Positions 20,881 to 31,687 of a stretch of 64,000 nucleotides of DNA are shown piece by piece. Numbering within the stretch: position 1 is the stretch's first letter; every line of letters begins with the position of its first letter. The position numbers and the translations under genes were made by a program. The stretch covers positions 17,876,001 to 17,940,000 of the forward strand of contig JAIVEN010000013.1 of the NCBI GenBank assembly GCA_026686845.1, in the 5' to 3' direction. Source of the stretch: Adenanthera pavonina (lineage: Eukaryota > Streptophyta > Magnoliopsida > Fabales > Fabaceae). The notes below the pieces were generated by a model, which searched no databases, was not told where the DNA came from, and saw only the letters and a list, made by a program, of their open reading frames with translations.

Positions 20881-21786
20881 TTTATAATCTGAAATGTTAG
20901 TGTAAAACAAAGAGAAAGAAATAAGGACCTCACACACTCTCTCACGTGTTTCACTCAAATAATGTAAATGCACTCGTGTTTTACACTAAATCAAGGCTTT
21001 TTCAAATATGATGCAATTTAACTCTTGCCTTTTTCCACTCAAAACTTGCTTTCTTATGAGAGTGCTAAATTAAAACCACAACTTCAATAAAAAAGAAATC
21101 AGTTTTTAAAGAAGTGGCAATCACAGAAAACAAAAGTTCAAAATTGAAGTTCTCAAATATCCTAATTTAATTAAACAATAACCAACATAAAATGAGCATA
21201 AAGGAACTGAAAATTCCAACAAGAGAAATATGAAGGAAATAGAACAAACAAGGATGACAATTTATAGGAAACTGATAAGGAAAGAAATCTGAAGGAAAGA
21301 CAAATTATAGATATTTTAATGAGACTAACCACCAAAGTTGATAAATTAAGTCAATCAAGTCTCAAATCAAATCCAATCAAATAATATTTTTTTTACTAAT
21401 TTTTTTTTGTTGCTGCAATATATATATATATATTTTTTAGCAGCAATAAATCTCTTTTTTTTTTTTTTCAGAATTTTTTTCTGCTATTTTTTCTTCAGTT
21501 GCTGCTACATTCTTTTTTTTTTTTGTGCAGCAATCAATCTATCTTTTTCTTAAATTTTTGTGAACAGTAAATCGAAACCGTGATCGTGAACAGTAAATCG
21601 GGGAAACAGTCCAGTGACCGTCAGAACAGTACGATGCACAGTACCCCCCAACAGTTCGGTGAACAGTGATAAGCGTACGGATGAACAGTACTTAAATTTT
21701 CTGGAAAAAGGAAATTGGAATGCAATAAAGAAATAAGCAAAACAAAGAACACCCCTTGATTTGCAAACCTAAGCTCTGATACCAAA
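20881..21786 (-). other. Leader of the reverse non-autonomous element
   Basis: G-box CACGTG (20943-20948), T-rich tracts, ACTGTTCA-like cluster (21555-21690) and acceptor-like site next to gag. The donor position reads CAAGGGGTG, shifted from the consensus. Confidence 0.65.
21773..21784 (-). other. Primer-binding site
   Basis: Minus strand TGGTATCAGAGC, perfect initiator-Met PBS, next to LTR start 21787. Confidence 0.88.
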
Positions 21787-22196
21787 TGATAAGTGAACCC
21801 TTATGGAACCCATCCAAAGAACTCACTTTGATGTATATGACACCTGGATCTTTGCAATTGCAAAGAACATGAATAACTGAAAAATAGACAGCAAGTAGAA
21901 AGTAGAAAACATATGTTGGTCGAGGTGAATTAGAACCCAAGAGAACTAGTCTCTTGAACCCTAGTTCTAGTGACGCCACAAGGAATGACCAATTCCTTGA
22001 TAAGTCATAGTATTCTCTCTAGCACTCAAAGAATCGCAAGAGGAAACTCACAAAAGTCTGAAACTTTAATCATTCAAATCTTAAAAACATACATAATAGT
22101 TAGCCTTAAATAGGTAAGGTAAAATCTAACCTAATAAGCCTAGAAACTCTAATTAATTTGGGCTCAAGTAATCCTAATAGGATTAGGAGATTTTAG
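21787..22196 (-). repeat. 5' LTR, F type, truncated
   Basis: The PBS-proximal 410 bp, matching 3493-3910. It breaks off inside the common GATTAGGAGACTTTAG block where element A coding begins. Confidence 0.8.
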
Positions 22197-22280
22197 TGTA
22201 AGTGCAACCTTTAATGTGGCTGACCTCTCTCTTTTTGACATTTCAGATTCGAGGACAAATCCTTTTCAGGAGGGTGGGAA
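22197..22280 (+). pseudogene. Element A pol C-terminus, orphan fragment before an LTR
   Basis: 84 bp encoding VSATFNVADLSLFDISDSR then NPFQEGG over a polypurine tract (AGGAGGGTGGGAA). It nearly equals 28692-28775 of the complete copy. Because it lies left of an LTR that is itself followed by a PBS, it is the 3' end of another element copy. Confidence 0.85.
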
Positions 22281-22804
22281 TGATGAAGGCAAGTTAAGGG
22301 AAACAATGGGCCATGGACAAATTCAAGACCCACTTCAAGGCATTGGAGGACCAATGACCAGAGCTAGGACCAAAGCCATGAATGGGTTGATCCAAAATAT
22401 GATTAATATGGAACCATTGTATTTGAATGATTTTGAGGCCCAAAACAAAGAAAGAGGCAAGCTGAAAATGTGGAGCCAAATTATAATCAACAAGCCCAAC
22501 TTGGAGAAGGCCCAATGATGGAGAATTCACTTAAAATACATGTGCTTCTCATGTGGTCACTAAAAGTGACGTTTTTAATAAGTTTTATTAGGATTATTTT
22601 AGTCAAGTTGTTTCCTTTTCAATAAAAGCCAAATAATGATCTGATTTGCTTTGCTTTATGCATTTAAGAGGAGCCAACCTTTTCAAATTCAAAATTAGAA
22701 TTAAATGCTTTTTTTGACTTAGGATTTCCTTTTTGTATTAATTAGCATTAATAAGGTTAGGTTTGTGGGGTGAACTAGAGTTAGTTTGTGGGTTAATACT
22801 TGCT

Positions 22805-22812
22805 TATAAATA
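22805..22812 (+). promoter_or_regulatory. TATA box of the A-type LTR
   Basis: TATAAATA in the conserved context CTATAAATAGGC of sister LTRs; here CTTATAAATAGGC. Transcription is expected about 30 nt downstream. Confidence 0.7.
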
Positions 22813-22974
22813 GGCACCTCTTGTACTCTTGCAAACCACAATATGAATGAATGAATTTCTTTTAAACAACTTTGTTGTTGTTCAGTGAGTTCTTTCTTGC
22901 TTATCCTTGAGTGCTAGAAAGAATGAGGACTTATCAAGGAGTGGTGATCCTTGTGGCGTCCCGGAGTTAGGATT

Positions 22975-22993
22975 CAAGAGACGGGTTCTCTTG
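22975..22993 (+). promoter_or_regulatory. Conserved LTR hairpin (A type)
   Basis: CAAGAGA-CGGGT-TCTCTTG, extendable by U-G and T-A pairs. It lies about 160 nt downstream of TATA and 170 nt before the LTR end, so in the R/U5 part of the transcript. Confidence 0.6.
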
Positions 22994-23165
22994 GAGTTTA
23001 CTTCCTTCGACCAACATTTTGTTCAGTCTTCTTATTTCATCGTGTCTATTTTCTTTAGTTTTTGTTCTTCATAGTTCTTGTGTTCAATTTATCTTTCCTT
23101 GAGTTGCACGATCCTTATATCAAAGAAGGCTCTTAGGACAGGTTCCTAACGTGTCTCCCATCATT

Positions 23166-23177
23166 TGGTATTAGAGC
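23166..23177 (+). other. Primer-binding site of element A
   Basis: TGGTATTAGAGC, one mismatch to the initiator-Met PBS. Confidence 0.85.
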
Positions 23178-23195
23178 TTCGGCTTGCAAATCAAG

Positions 23196-24404
23196 GTGTG
23201 TTTTTGTTGTTTCATTCCTTTTTTCCTTGCTATCCAGAAAATCGTAGCACTGTTTATCCGTGCTGTTCATGCTTGCTGTCCAGAAAATATTCGCACTGTT
23301 CATTGTACTATCTGTCACTGTTCATTCGTTTTTACCTTCCTGGTTTGTTCTATGTTCTTGATCTATTTTCCAGACTTTATAATCTTTCATTTTGTTCTTA
23401 TTATGGCATGATCTATTCTAATTTCGTTGTCCATTTTCTTTCATTTTCTTTGCTAAAGGATCTTACCATATTTGACTCTTGTTTCTATTGAGATTGTGGA
23501 GTTCCTTGTTATCTGCCCAAAGAATTTAGTTACTGCCCAGATTTCTTGTTGTGATTTTGCCAAAAAAAAAAACAAAAAAAGAAAGAGAGAATTGATTGCA
23601 GCCTTGGAAAGAAAAATTCGTATATAAAATTAAAAAAAAAAAGAAGGAAAGAATTAAAAAAGAAATTTCCAATAAATTTCCAAAAAAAAAAATTAAGGAG
23701 ATCTTGTTTTCTTTCCTACTTTAAGATCTTTCAATCCAGGTGGTAGTTTGAATTACAAATTTCCTTTTGTGATTAAGCATTAATGTTATTTAATTGCTCC
23801 ATTTTCTGATCTCATTAAAGGAGAATCAACTTTTGAATACCCATTTATAATTTCTCATTTGTGGTAAGTTTCCATTCTTGTCTTTTATTTTCTACTCAGA
23901 ATTTTACTCTTCTAGTTTAATTCTGTCTATTTTCCTACATAATTTAAATTCCCTAACTTGTTCCTTTCTTGTTTCATATTTGATAGTCATCTAAAAGTTC
24001 CTTCCTTTGGTATACATGCCACATCTTTTCTCTTGTCTTAATTTCCAGCATTTCCTTTTCTCTTTTCTTAGCTGGAAAATTTGTTTCTTTTGTTAAAAAA
24101 AAAACAGAAAGCCCATCTTTCTTTGTTGGTCACCAACGTTTTACACTCTTTGAGATTTTAAATTCTTGGATCTTTGACTTTGAGATTGCCACTTAAAACA
24201 TTGCTTCTTGATTTAAGTTCAGATTCAATTTTGCACTTTCATAGGAAGCAAGAGTGAGTGGTAAAAGGCAAGAGTGTAATTATATCATTTCTGGAAAAAG
24301 CCTTTAAAGTGTGTAAAACACAAGTGAACTTACATCATTCTTGAGTGTAACAAGTGAGAGAGTGGTGAGGTCCATTGCTCTTTGAATTTGCACTAACATT
24401 TCAG
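23196..24404 (+). other. Candidate leader intron of element A
   Basis: Donor AATCAAG|GTGTGT about 20 nt after the PBS; branch-like CTAAC and acceptor TTTCAG|G 12 nt before the gag ATG. The interval contains ACTGTTCA-like repeats (23235-23330) and A-rich tracts and no coding. The same pair of sites occurs in most other copies. Confidence 0.45.
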
Positions 24405-24416
24405 GTTCTTGGAAAC

Positions 24417-27400
24417 ATGTCTGGTGGTAGTGAAACTCAAATGCCAGATTTGAAGCTCTTTATGGACTCCATAAATGATCAGCTCAAGAAATTAAGTATG
24501 AGATTAGATGTGATGGAAGCTTCCCCTTCTCATTCTAAAACAAGTCGAGGAAAGCACCATATGAAGAAGAGGTGGGAACTGAATTTGAGGAGGAAGAGCT
24601 GCAACCATGAAGAGCTAGACAAAGCCGGCATTAGACATAACCAAGAGCATAAGAAGGATCCCCTTTCCAATATAAAAATGAAGATTCCTTCCTTCCAAGG
24701 GAAAGTTGATCCTGATGGTTACTTAGAGTGGGAAAGGCGCGTGGAGCTTGTGTTTGAATGCAATTCATATTCTGAGGAAAGCAAGGTAAGATTGGCTACT
24801 GTTGAATTTACTGACTATGCTAGTATTTGGTGGAACCAGTTGTGTACTACTAGGAGGAGAACTGGAGAGGGTCCTGTTAGGACATGGCACGAAATGAAGA
24901 CAATTATGAGAAAACGATATGTGCCAAATCATTACCATAGGGATGTACACATGAAGCTTCAAAAACTAAAACAAGGAACCATGAGTGTGGAGGATTATTA
25001 CCAGGAGATGGAGATGTCCATGATAAAGGCCCATGTAGATGAAGATCCTGAGCAAACAATGACAAGGTTCCTTAAAGGATTGAATCCAGATATTGCTGCT
25101 GCTGCTGAGGTTGAGATACAAAACTATCTTGATGTGGAGGAGTTATTGCATAAAGCCATTAAAGTTGAGAGGCACTTGAAGGTAAAACAGAAAGTGAAGT
25201 CAAATGGGAGTTCAAACAAGGAATACAAATCCTATGGCAGATCAAAGGAATATAATGTGTCTTCCAAATGGAAAGGTGAGCCCAAACCTGAGGAAAAGAA
25301 CAAGTTGAAAGAACAGATTCCTAGTTCCAAAGGTAAGTCTTCTAAATTTTCTTCTTCTGATTCTTCTAAAGTTAAATGTTTTAAATATCAAGGGTTTGGT
25401 CATATTGCTTCACAATGTCCCACTAAAAGAACTATGATTGCTCTTGAGAATGGTTGTGTGACTAGTGAAAGCAGTGATGAAGAGACGAAGGAGGCTGAGT
25501 TAAACTCTAGTGAAGATAATTCTGATGTGGAGATAGCTGAGGCCGTTGAAGGAGAAGTATTGGTATCTAGGCGTGCTCTTAACATACAGCCAAAGGTGGG
25601 CCATGAGAGAGAGCAACGCGAGAACTTGTTTCATACTAGATGTTTCATTAATAACAAGGTATGCAATCTTATCATTGATAATGGTAGTTGTACCAATGTA
25701 GCAAGCACCTTGTTAGTTGAGAAACTTGGTTTACCAACTTTGAAGCATCCTACACCTTATAATTTGCTGTGGTTTAATGAAAGTGGGGATGCTAAGGTAA
25801 CTAAACAAGTGATTGTAGCATTTTCCATAGGTAGCTATAAAGATGAGGTTTTATGTGATGTTGTACCTATGCATGTTGGACACTTGTTACTTGGTAGGCC
25901 ATGGCAGTATGATAGGAGGATTAAGTATGATGGTTACACTAATAAGTACTCATTTGAGTATAATAATAAGACCATTGTGCTAACACCTCTTAGTCCAGTG
26001 CAGGCTCTTGAAGACCAAAGGAGAATTACGCAAGAGAGTAAAATGAAAGAAAAAGAAAAGAAAGAGCATGAGAAAGAAAGAAAAGCAAGTGAGCTCAAAA
26101 GAAAAGAGCAAAGGAGCTTTATGAAAAAGAATGAGAGTGAAGAAACAAAAGTAACTTTGTTTGCTGGAGGAGGAGAAATCAAAAGAGCTTTGTTTTGTGA
26201 ACCTTCCTTTGTACCTATGTATAAGGAAGTGTATCTAACTATTTCTGATTTAGATAACTCTCTTCCTTCTAGTGTTTGCAGGAATATAAGGAATTATTTC
26301 CAGAGGAGATACCAGATGGGTTGCCCCCAATAAGAGGCAATGAGCATAGGATTGACTTCATCCCTGGAGCATCTATTCCAAATAGGCCTGCATATAGGGC
26401 AAATCCAGAGGAGACTAAGGAAATTCAGAGGCAAGTTGAGGAATTACTAAAAAAGGGGTTCGTGAAAGAAAGCCTTAGTCCATGTGTTGTTCCAGTCATT
26501 TTGGTGCCCAAGAAAGATGGCAAGTGGAGAATGTGTGTAGATTATCGTGCCATCAACAAAATTACAGTTAAGTATCGATATCCCATTCCTTGGTTAGATG
26601 ACATGCTAGATGAACTGCATGGTGCTTGTTTATTTTCAGAGATAGATCTTAGGAGTGGATATCATCAGATTAGGATGAAAGAAGGAGATGAATGGAAGAC
26701 TGCTTTTAAGACTAAGTTTGGGTTGTATGAGTGGTTAGTTATGCCGTTTGGTTTGACTAATGCTCCTAGCACATTTATGAGTCTTATGAATCATGTTTTT
26801 TGTCCCTACATAGGAAAGTTTGTAGTCGTATACTTTGATGATATTTTGGTGTTTTCTAAGAGTCTTGAAGAACATGCTGAACATTTGCGTGCTGTATTTG
26901 ATATCTTACGTGAAAATAGACTCTTTGCCAATTTAGAGAAATGTTCTTTTTGTTTGGATTCTATTGTCTTCCTTGGGTTTGTTGTAGGTGCTGAAGGGAT
27001 TCGAGTGGATGAGGAGAAAGTGAAAGCTATCCACGATTGGCCTACACCAAGGAATGCAAATGAAGTGAGGAGTTTCCACGGACTTGCAAGTTTCTACCGG
27101 AGATTTGTGCGGGACTTCTCAACCGTTGCTGCACCTCTAAATGAACTGGTAAAGAAAAATGTTGTGTTTAAATGGGGTGAGGCACAAGAGAGGGCTTTTC
27201 AAACACTGAAAGATAAGCTAACCAATGCCCCTCTACTTATTCTTCCTGACTTTTCTAAGGTTTTTGAAGTTGAATGTGATGCTTCTGGCATTGGACTTGG
27301 AGCTGTTTTGATGCAAGAAGCTAGACCAATTGCATATTTTAGTGAGAAGCTTAGTGGTGCATGCTTGAATTATTCTACATATGATAAAGAGTTGTATGCA

Positions 27401-29025
27401 CTAAAAAGAACCTTAGAACATTGGCAACATTATCTGTGGTCTAATGAATTTGTTTTGCATTCTGATCATGAAAGTTTGAAATACCTTAAGACCCAAAACA
27501 AATTGAACAAAAGACATGCTGTTTGGCTTGAATTTATTGAATCCTTGAAAAGCATGTATGAATGTGATGTTGACTTTGCTGAAACCTGGAAATTGTGTGA
27601 GAATCATGGTGTTGATGATTTTTATAGATTTGATGGGTTCTTGTTTAAGGGAAGTAAGCTATGTGTTCCTGCATGTTCTATGCGTGAGCTTTTGGTTAAA
27701 GAATCTCATGGAGGAGGTTTAATGGGTCATTTTGGAGTTGATAAGACTTTGGCTATGATGAAAGATCATTTTTATTGGCCACATATGCGCAAGGATGTTG
27801 TTTCTGTGTGTGATAAATGCATTGTGTGCAAGCATGCTAAATCTCGAGTGCATCCCCATGGATTATATGCACCTTTGCCTGTTCCTTCACATCCTTGGGT
27901 GGACATTTCTATGGATTTTGTGCTTGGATTGCCTAAGTCCCCTGCTGGTAAGGATAGTGTATTTGTTGTGTGGATAGGTTTAGCAAGATGGCTCATTTCA
28001 TTGCTTCTTCTAAAACACATGATGCTGTTCACATCTCTGATCTGTTCTTTAAGGAGATAGTTAGATTACATGGTTTACCCAGGTCCATTGTTAGTGATCG
28101 TGATGTTAAATTCTTGAGTCATTTCTGGAAAACTTTATGGGCTAAACTGGGAACTAAGCTTGTGTTTTCAACAGTTGTACATCCCCAAACGGATGGCCAA
28201 ACAGAGGTAGTAAATCGAACACTTTCATCTTTATTGCGTGCTATATTGCATAAAAATCTTAAAAATTGGGAAAAGTGTTTACCTCATGTGGAGTTTGCAT
28301 ATAACCAAGCTGTGCATTCTACTACTAGTTATTCTCCTTTTGAAGTTGTCTATGGGTTCAATCCTTTGACTCCACTTGATATTCTTCCTTTGCCTTTTAC
28401 TGAGTTTGCTAACCTTGATGCTGAAAAGAAAGCTAAGTTTGTGCAGGACTTACATGCTAAGGTAAAAGCAAACATTGAGAGAAAAAATGAGCAATATGCT
28501 CAACAGGCTAACAAAGGTCGCAGGAAGGTTGTCTTCGAGCCTGGAGATTGGGTGTGGGTTCATCTAAGGAAAGAGAGGTTTCCTGAACAAAGGAAATCCA
28601 AATTGCACCCAAGAGGCGACGGTCCTTTTCAAGTTTTGGAAAGGATAAATGATAATGCTTATAAAATTGATTTGCCTCATACTTATGGAAATGTAAGTGC
28701 AACCTTTAATGTGGCTGACCTCTCTCTTTTTGACATTTCAGATTCAAGGATGAATCCTTTTCAGGAGGGAGGGAATGATGAAGGCAAGTTAAGGGAAACA
28801 ATGGGCCATGGACAAATTCAAGACCCACTTCAAGGCATTGGAGGACCAATGACCAGAGCTAGAACCAAAGCCATGAAGCAAGCCATGAATGGGTTGATCC
28901 AAAATATGATTAACATGGAACCATTGTATTTGAATGATTTTGAGGCCCAAAACAAAGAAAGAGGCAAGCTGAAAATGTGGAGCCAAATTATAATCAACAA
29001 GCCCAACTTGGAGAAGGCCCAATGA
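24417..29025 (+). pseudogene. Gag-Pol polyprotein of element A (frameshifted)
   Basis: Domains in order: Gag core 24650-25180 (YLEWERRVELVF, YASIWWNQL, VEDYYQEMEMSMIKAH); zinc knuckle 25378-25419 with the second Cys replaced by Tyr (CFKYQGFGHIASQC); protease with LIIDNGSCTN (about 25670) and LLGRPWQYD; Lys/Glu linker; RT 26440-26980 with YFDDILVFS (about 26828); RNase H 27260-27540 lacking about 38 residues including the usual ADALSRR end; integrase HHCC 27670-27840; core with MDFVLGLP, SDRDVKFLS and TDGQTEVVNRT; C-terminus EPGDWVWVHLRKERFP. A small deletion near 26276 and a one-base loss near 27970 shift the frame. The last about 83 codons lie in the 3' LTR (GGPMTRARTKAM...NLEKAQ). Confidence 0.92.
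28764..28775 (+). other. Polypurine tract of element A
   Basis: GGAGGGAGGGAA immediately before the 3' LTR; primer for plus-strand synthesis. It also encodes EGGN of the polyprotein. Confidence 0.85.
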
Positions 29026-29658
29026 TGGAGAATTCACTTAAAATACATGTGCTTCTCATGTGGTCACTAAAAGTGACGTTTTTAATAAGTTTTATTAGGA
29101 TTATTTTAGTCAATTTGTTTCCTTTTCAATAAAAGCCAAATAATGATCTGATTTGCTTTGCTTTATGCATTTAAGAGGAGCCAACCTTTTCAAATTCAAA
29201 ATTAGAATTAAATGCTCCTTTTGACTTAGGATTTCCTTTTTGTATTAATTAGCATTAATAAGGTTAGGTTTGTGGGGTGAACTAGAGTTAGTTTGTGGGT
29301 TAATACTTGCATATAAATAGGCACCTCTTGTATTTTTGCAAACCACAATATGAATGAATGAATTTCTTTTAAACAACTTTGTTGTTGTTCAGTGAGTTCT
29401 TTCTTGCTTATCCTTGAGTGCCAGAAAGAATGAGGACTTATCAAGGAGTGGTGATCCTTGTGGCATCCCAGAGTTAGGATTCAAGAGACGGGTTCTCTTG
29501 GAGTCTACTTCCTTCGACCAACATTTTGTTCAGTCTTCTTATTTCATCGTGTCTATTTTCTTTAGTTTTTGTTCTTCATAGTTCTTGTGTTCAATTTATC
29601 TTTCCTTGAGTTGCACGATCCTTATATCAAAGAAGGCTCTTAGGACAGGTTCCCATCA
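28776..29658 (+). repeat. 3' LTR of element A
   Basis: Same ends as 22281-23163 except that 11 bp are missing just before the final CCCATCA. TATAAATA at 29312-29319; hairpin at 29482-29500. Confidence 0.88.
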
Positions 29659-29749
29659 TATGGTGAAATCAGGTTATAATCTTAAAAGGGCAAAAATCTT
29701 ACATCATCTAATTCTCCCTACTCTTGGGTGACCAGCCAATCCTAGCAAT
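29659..29749 (+). other. Probable end of a Copia LTR
   Basis: Short stretch ending CCTAGCA right before a PBS-like sequence. No second LTR is seen for comparison. Confidence 0.4.
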
Positions 29750-29761
29750 TGGTATAAGAGC
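29750..29761 (+). other. Primer-binding site of the Copia element
   Basis: TGGTATAAGAGC, one mismatch to the initiator-Met PBS, followed by a Copia gag. Confidence 0.6.
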
Positions 29762-29849
29762 TTGGACTCCTAGCAAAGGATCTAACCATCTGGGGGTAAG
29801 ATAGCTAGCTTTGGAGAAAATATACTGCCATAAGGGAACAATGTCAACA

Positions 29850-30389
29850 GATCTCTAGGTTTCAATGGTGAATATTATGGATACTATAAAATGAGGATGT
29901 AAATATTTCTTCAATCTATAGACCTGAAAATCTAGTCTATCATCAAGAAAGGAGAATTTGTGCCAAAGAAGATGCAGAATGATGGAACATGCAGAGAGAA
30001 GTTAGAAGAAGAATGGGGTGATGAAGATAAGCAAAGAGTCCTATTGAACTTCAAGGCAAAACACTTCTTGGTCAGTTCTCTTTCACAAGATGAATTCATC
30101 AGAGTGTCAGATTGCAACACAGTAAATAAAATGTGGAATGCTTTGGAGATTGCTCATGAAGGAACCAAAGGAGTCAAGAAAAATAGGCTAAGCTCTCACA
30201 CAGTTGTTGATTATGAAACCTTCAAGATGAATAATGGTGAGCCTATTAAAGAAATACAAATATGTTTTACTCACATTATTAATCATTTGGTAGTGTTGAG
30301 AAAAAGGTACACACAAAGAAAACAAGCATGCAAAATACTTAGAGCTCTACCCAAAGAATGACAACTGAAAGTAATAGCTATTGAAGAAA
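29850..30389 (+). pseudogene. Ty1/Copia Gag, UBN2-type N-terminal region
   Basis: From about 29855 the translation FNGEYYGYYKMRM is the classical start of plant Copia Gag, with a stop soon after. The ORF 29960-30361 continues through EEWGDEDKQRVLLNFKAKH, FIRVSDCNTVNKMWNALE, AHEGTKGVKKNRL and KILRALPKE, the full UBN2 signature; the family's other domains are absent. A B-type solo LTR at 30390 interrupts it and about 30 further codons may follow after 31341. It could be the N-terminal part of the Copia element at 2739, but no overlap proves it. Confidence 0.75.
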
Positions 30390-31335
30390 TGATGGAGCAC
30401 GAGCTAGGCTTATCGAAGGGGAGGAGTTTCAAGAGCTTGGTGGACATGGAAGGCATGATCATGTGACTCCTTTGCAAGCAATGGGTGGGACTATGATAAG
30501 AGCAAGGCCTAAGGCAATGAAGCAAGCTCTCAATGGATTGATTCAAGAAGTAATTGAAAAAGAGCCCATCTACTTAGCTCAATTTTCAGCCCAAAAGGCT
30601 TCAAGAGGCATGTTCTTCATGGCTAGGAAGCTAGAAATTGATCCAAGCCCAACAAATAAGACCCAAATAGAAGAACTCACTTAAAGGAGCATGTGCCAAG
30701 CTTGTGACCTTTTAAGTAGTGTTCTTTAATTAAATAAATTAGCAATTTTCGTTTTTTTATTACTTAATTCAGAAATAAGGTTTTGACAATTAGTTTCCTA
30801 TTTTGAATTTATTTGTGAGGATCTCTTTAGATTTGATTTTGTTTCCTATTTTTGGGCACCACTTATTCAGCATGTATCTAGCCTTATTTTTGTGTAAGGT
30901 GGTGCCATTCTAAGAGATTTAGGATCCAAACTATTTTTTAGCAAATTAGGGCTAGGGTTTTTGCTTTCTTTTCCTTTAAAAACGTCACTTTTGTACTGGT
31001 AAAAGGCAGATGAATGAATAGTGCGTTTTTGACAAAAACTTTGTGAGTTTTCTTGTTCTCTTGGTGAGCTTGAGATACTCTTTGGCATATCAAAGAGAGT
31101 GGTCTTCTCTTTGTGGTGTCTATAGCTAAGGTTTCAAGAAACAAGTTTTCTTGGGGTCTTGCTTCTTGACCAATAACTTCTATCCTTCCTATTCGTGCAT
31201 TTTTCTATTTATCTTTTCTGTTTGTTTAACATGTTCTTGGTATTTTATTTGCTTCTCTTTTGATCCTAGCACGATCCTGACATTTCCCATTCGATTGAAG
31301 GTTCATGAGACAAGTTCTACACGAGTTTTCTATCA
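30390..31335 (+). repeat. Solo LTR, B type
   Basis: 946 bp, TGATGGAGCACG to GAGTTTTCTATCA, flanked by perfect AGAAA duplications (30385-30389, 31336-31340). It encodes a B tail (RARPKAMKQALNGLIQEV...IEELT, stop at 30684), has TGACGT in reverse (about 30983) and the hairpin at 31135-31153. Confidence 0.93.
31135..31153 (+). promoter_or_regulatory. Conserved LTR hairpin (B type)
   Basis: CAAGAAA-CAAGT-TTTCTTG. Compared with the A type, one G-C pair is replaced by A-T on both strands of the stem, a compensatory change. Confidence 0.55.
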
Positions 31336-31340
31336 AGAAA

Positions 31341-31687
31341 TAAGAGAAAAATCATATTAGTCTGTCACTACACTGTTTGGGAGTCTTGCTGGACAAGAAG
31401 GAAAACTAAACCTTCTATGGGAGCAGTAGAATAAAGGAAAAATGCTAATATTCAAAGCTACTACATCACATATTAAATGCTTTTTGCCGTATATGTCACT
31501 TTAATTGGTACAAATTATTCTAAATTCAATTTTGAACTAAATTCATTATTTTGATCCCTAAGTATATTTATAAGGATCCATATCCTATTCTCTTCACCCA
31601 TATACTTTCATGGAGTTCACAAACCTCTTTTTCGGATTAAAAAATACTTTTGAAGTTAAATTTAAATTATAAATCCAAACGAACTTA
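31341..31687 (+). other. Copia remnant then old Del/Tekay-like LTR sequence
   Basis: 31341-31430 may continue Copia gag. 31488-31687 resembles 54860-55050 by eye (TATTCTAAATT, then GTTCACAAACCTCTTTTT against GTCCACAAACTCTTTTTT), in the same orientation. No gene. Confidence 0.4.

Larger units (their letters stand above)
18004..22196 (-). mobile_element. Reverse non-autonomous Gypsy-type element, F-type LTRs
   Basis: Minus strand: truncated 5' LTR (22196-21787), PBS, leader, gag-like ORFs (20880-19410), T-rich spacer, 3' ORF, polypurine tract and 3' LTR (18517-18004). No polymerase or integrase domain. Both outer LTR ends are lost: the left at about 18004, the right at 22196 where element A sequence begins. 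Confidence 0.8.
22281..23163 (+). repeat. LTR of element A, between two internal regions
   Basis: TGATGAAGGC to CTCCCATCA. TGACGT motif at about 22567, TATAAATA at 22805-22812, hairpin at 22975-22993. Left is a polypurine tract, right is a PBS, so it serves as 3' LTR of one copy and 5' LTR of the next. Confidence 0.9.
22281..29658 (+). mobile_element. Ty3/Gypsy element A, near full length, CRM/chromovirus-like
   Basis: LTR 22281-23163, PBS 23166, leader, gag-pol 24417-29025, polypurine tract 28764-28775, LTR 28776-29658. The two LTRs are the same length and closely similar; the clearest difference is a 12-bp insertion in the 3' copy, balanced by an 11-bp loss at its end. No target duplication can be read, because the left side continues into another copy of the internal region. 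Frameshifts and a deletion in RNase H make it defective. Confidence 0.88.
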
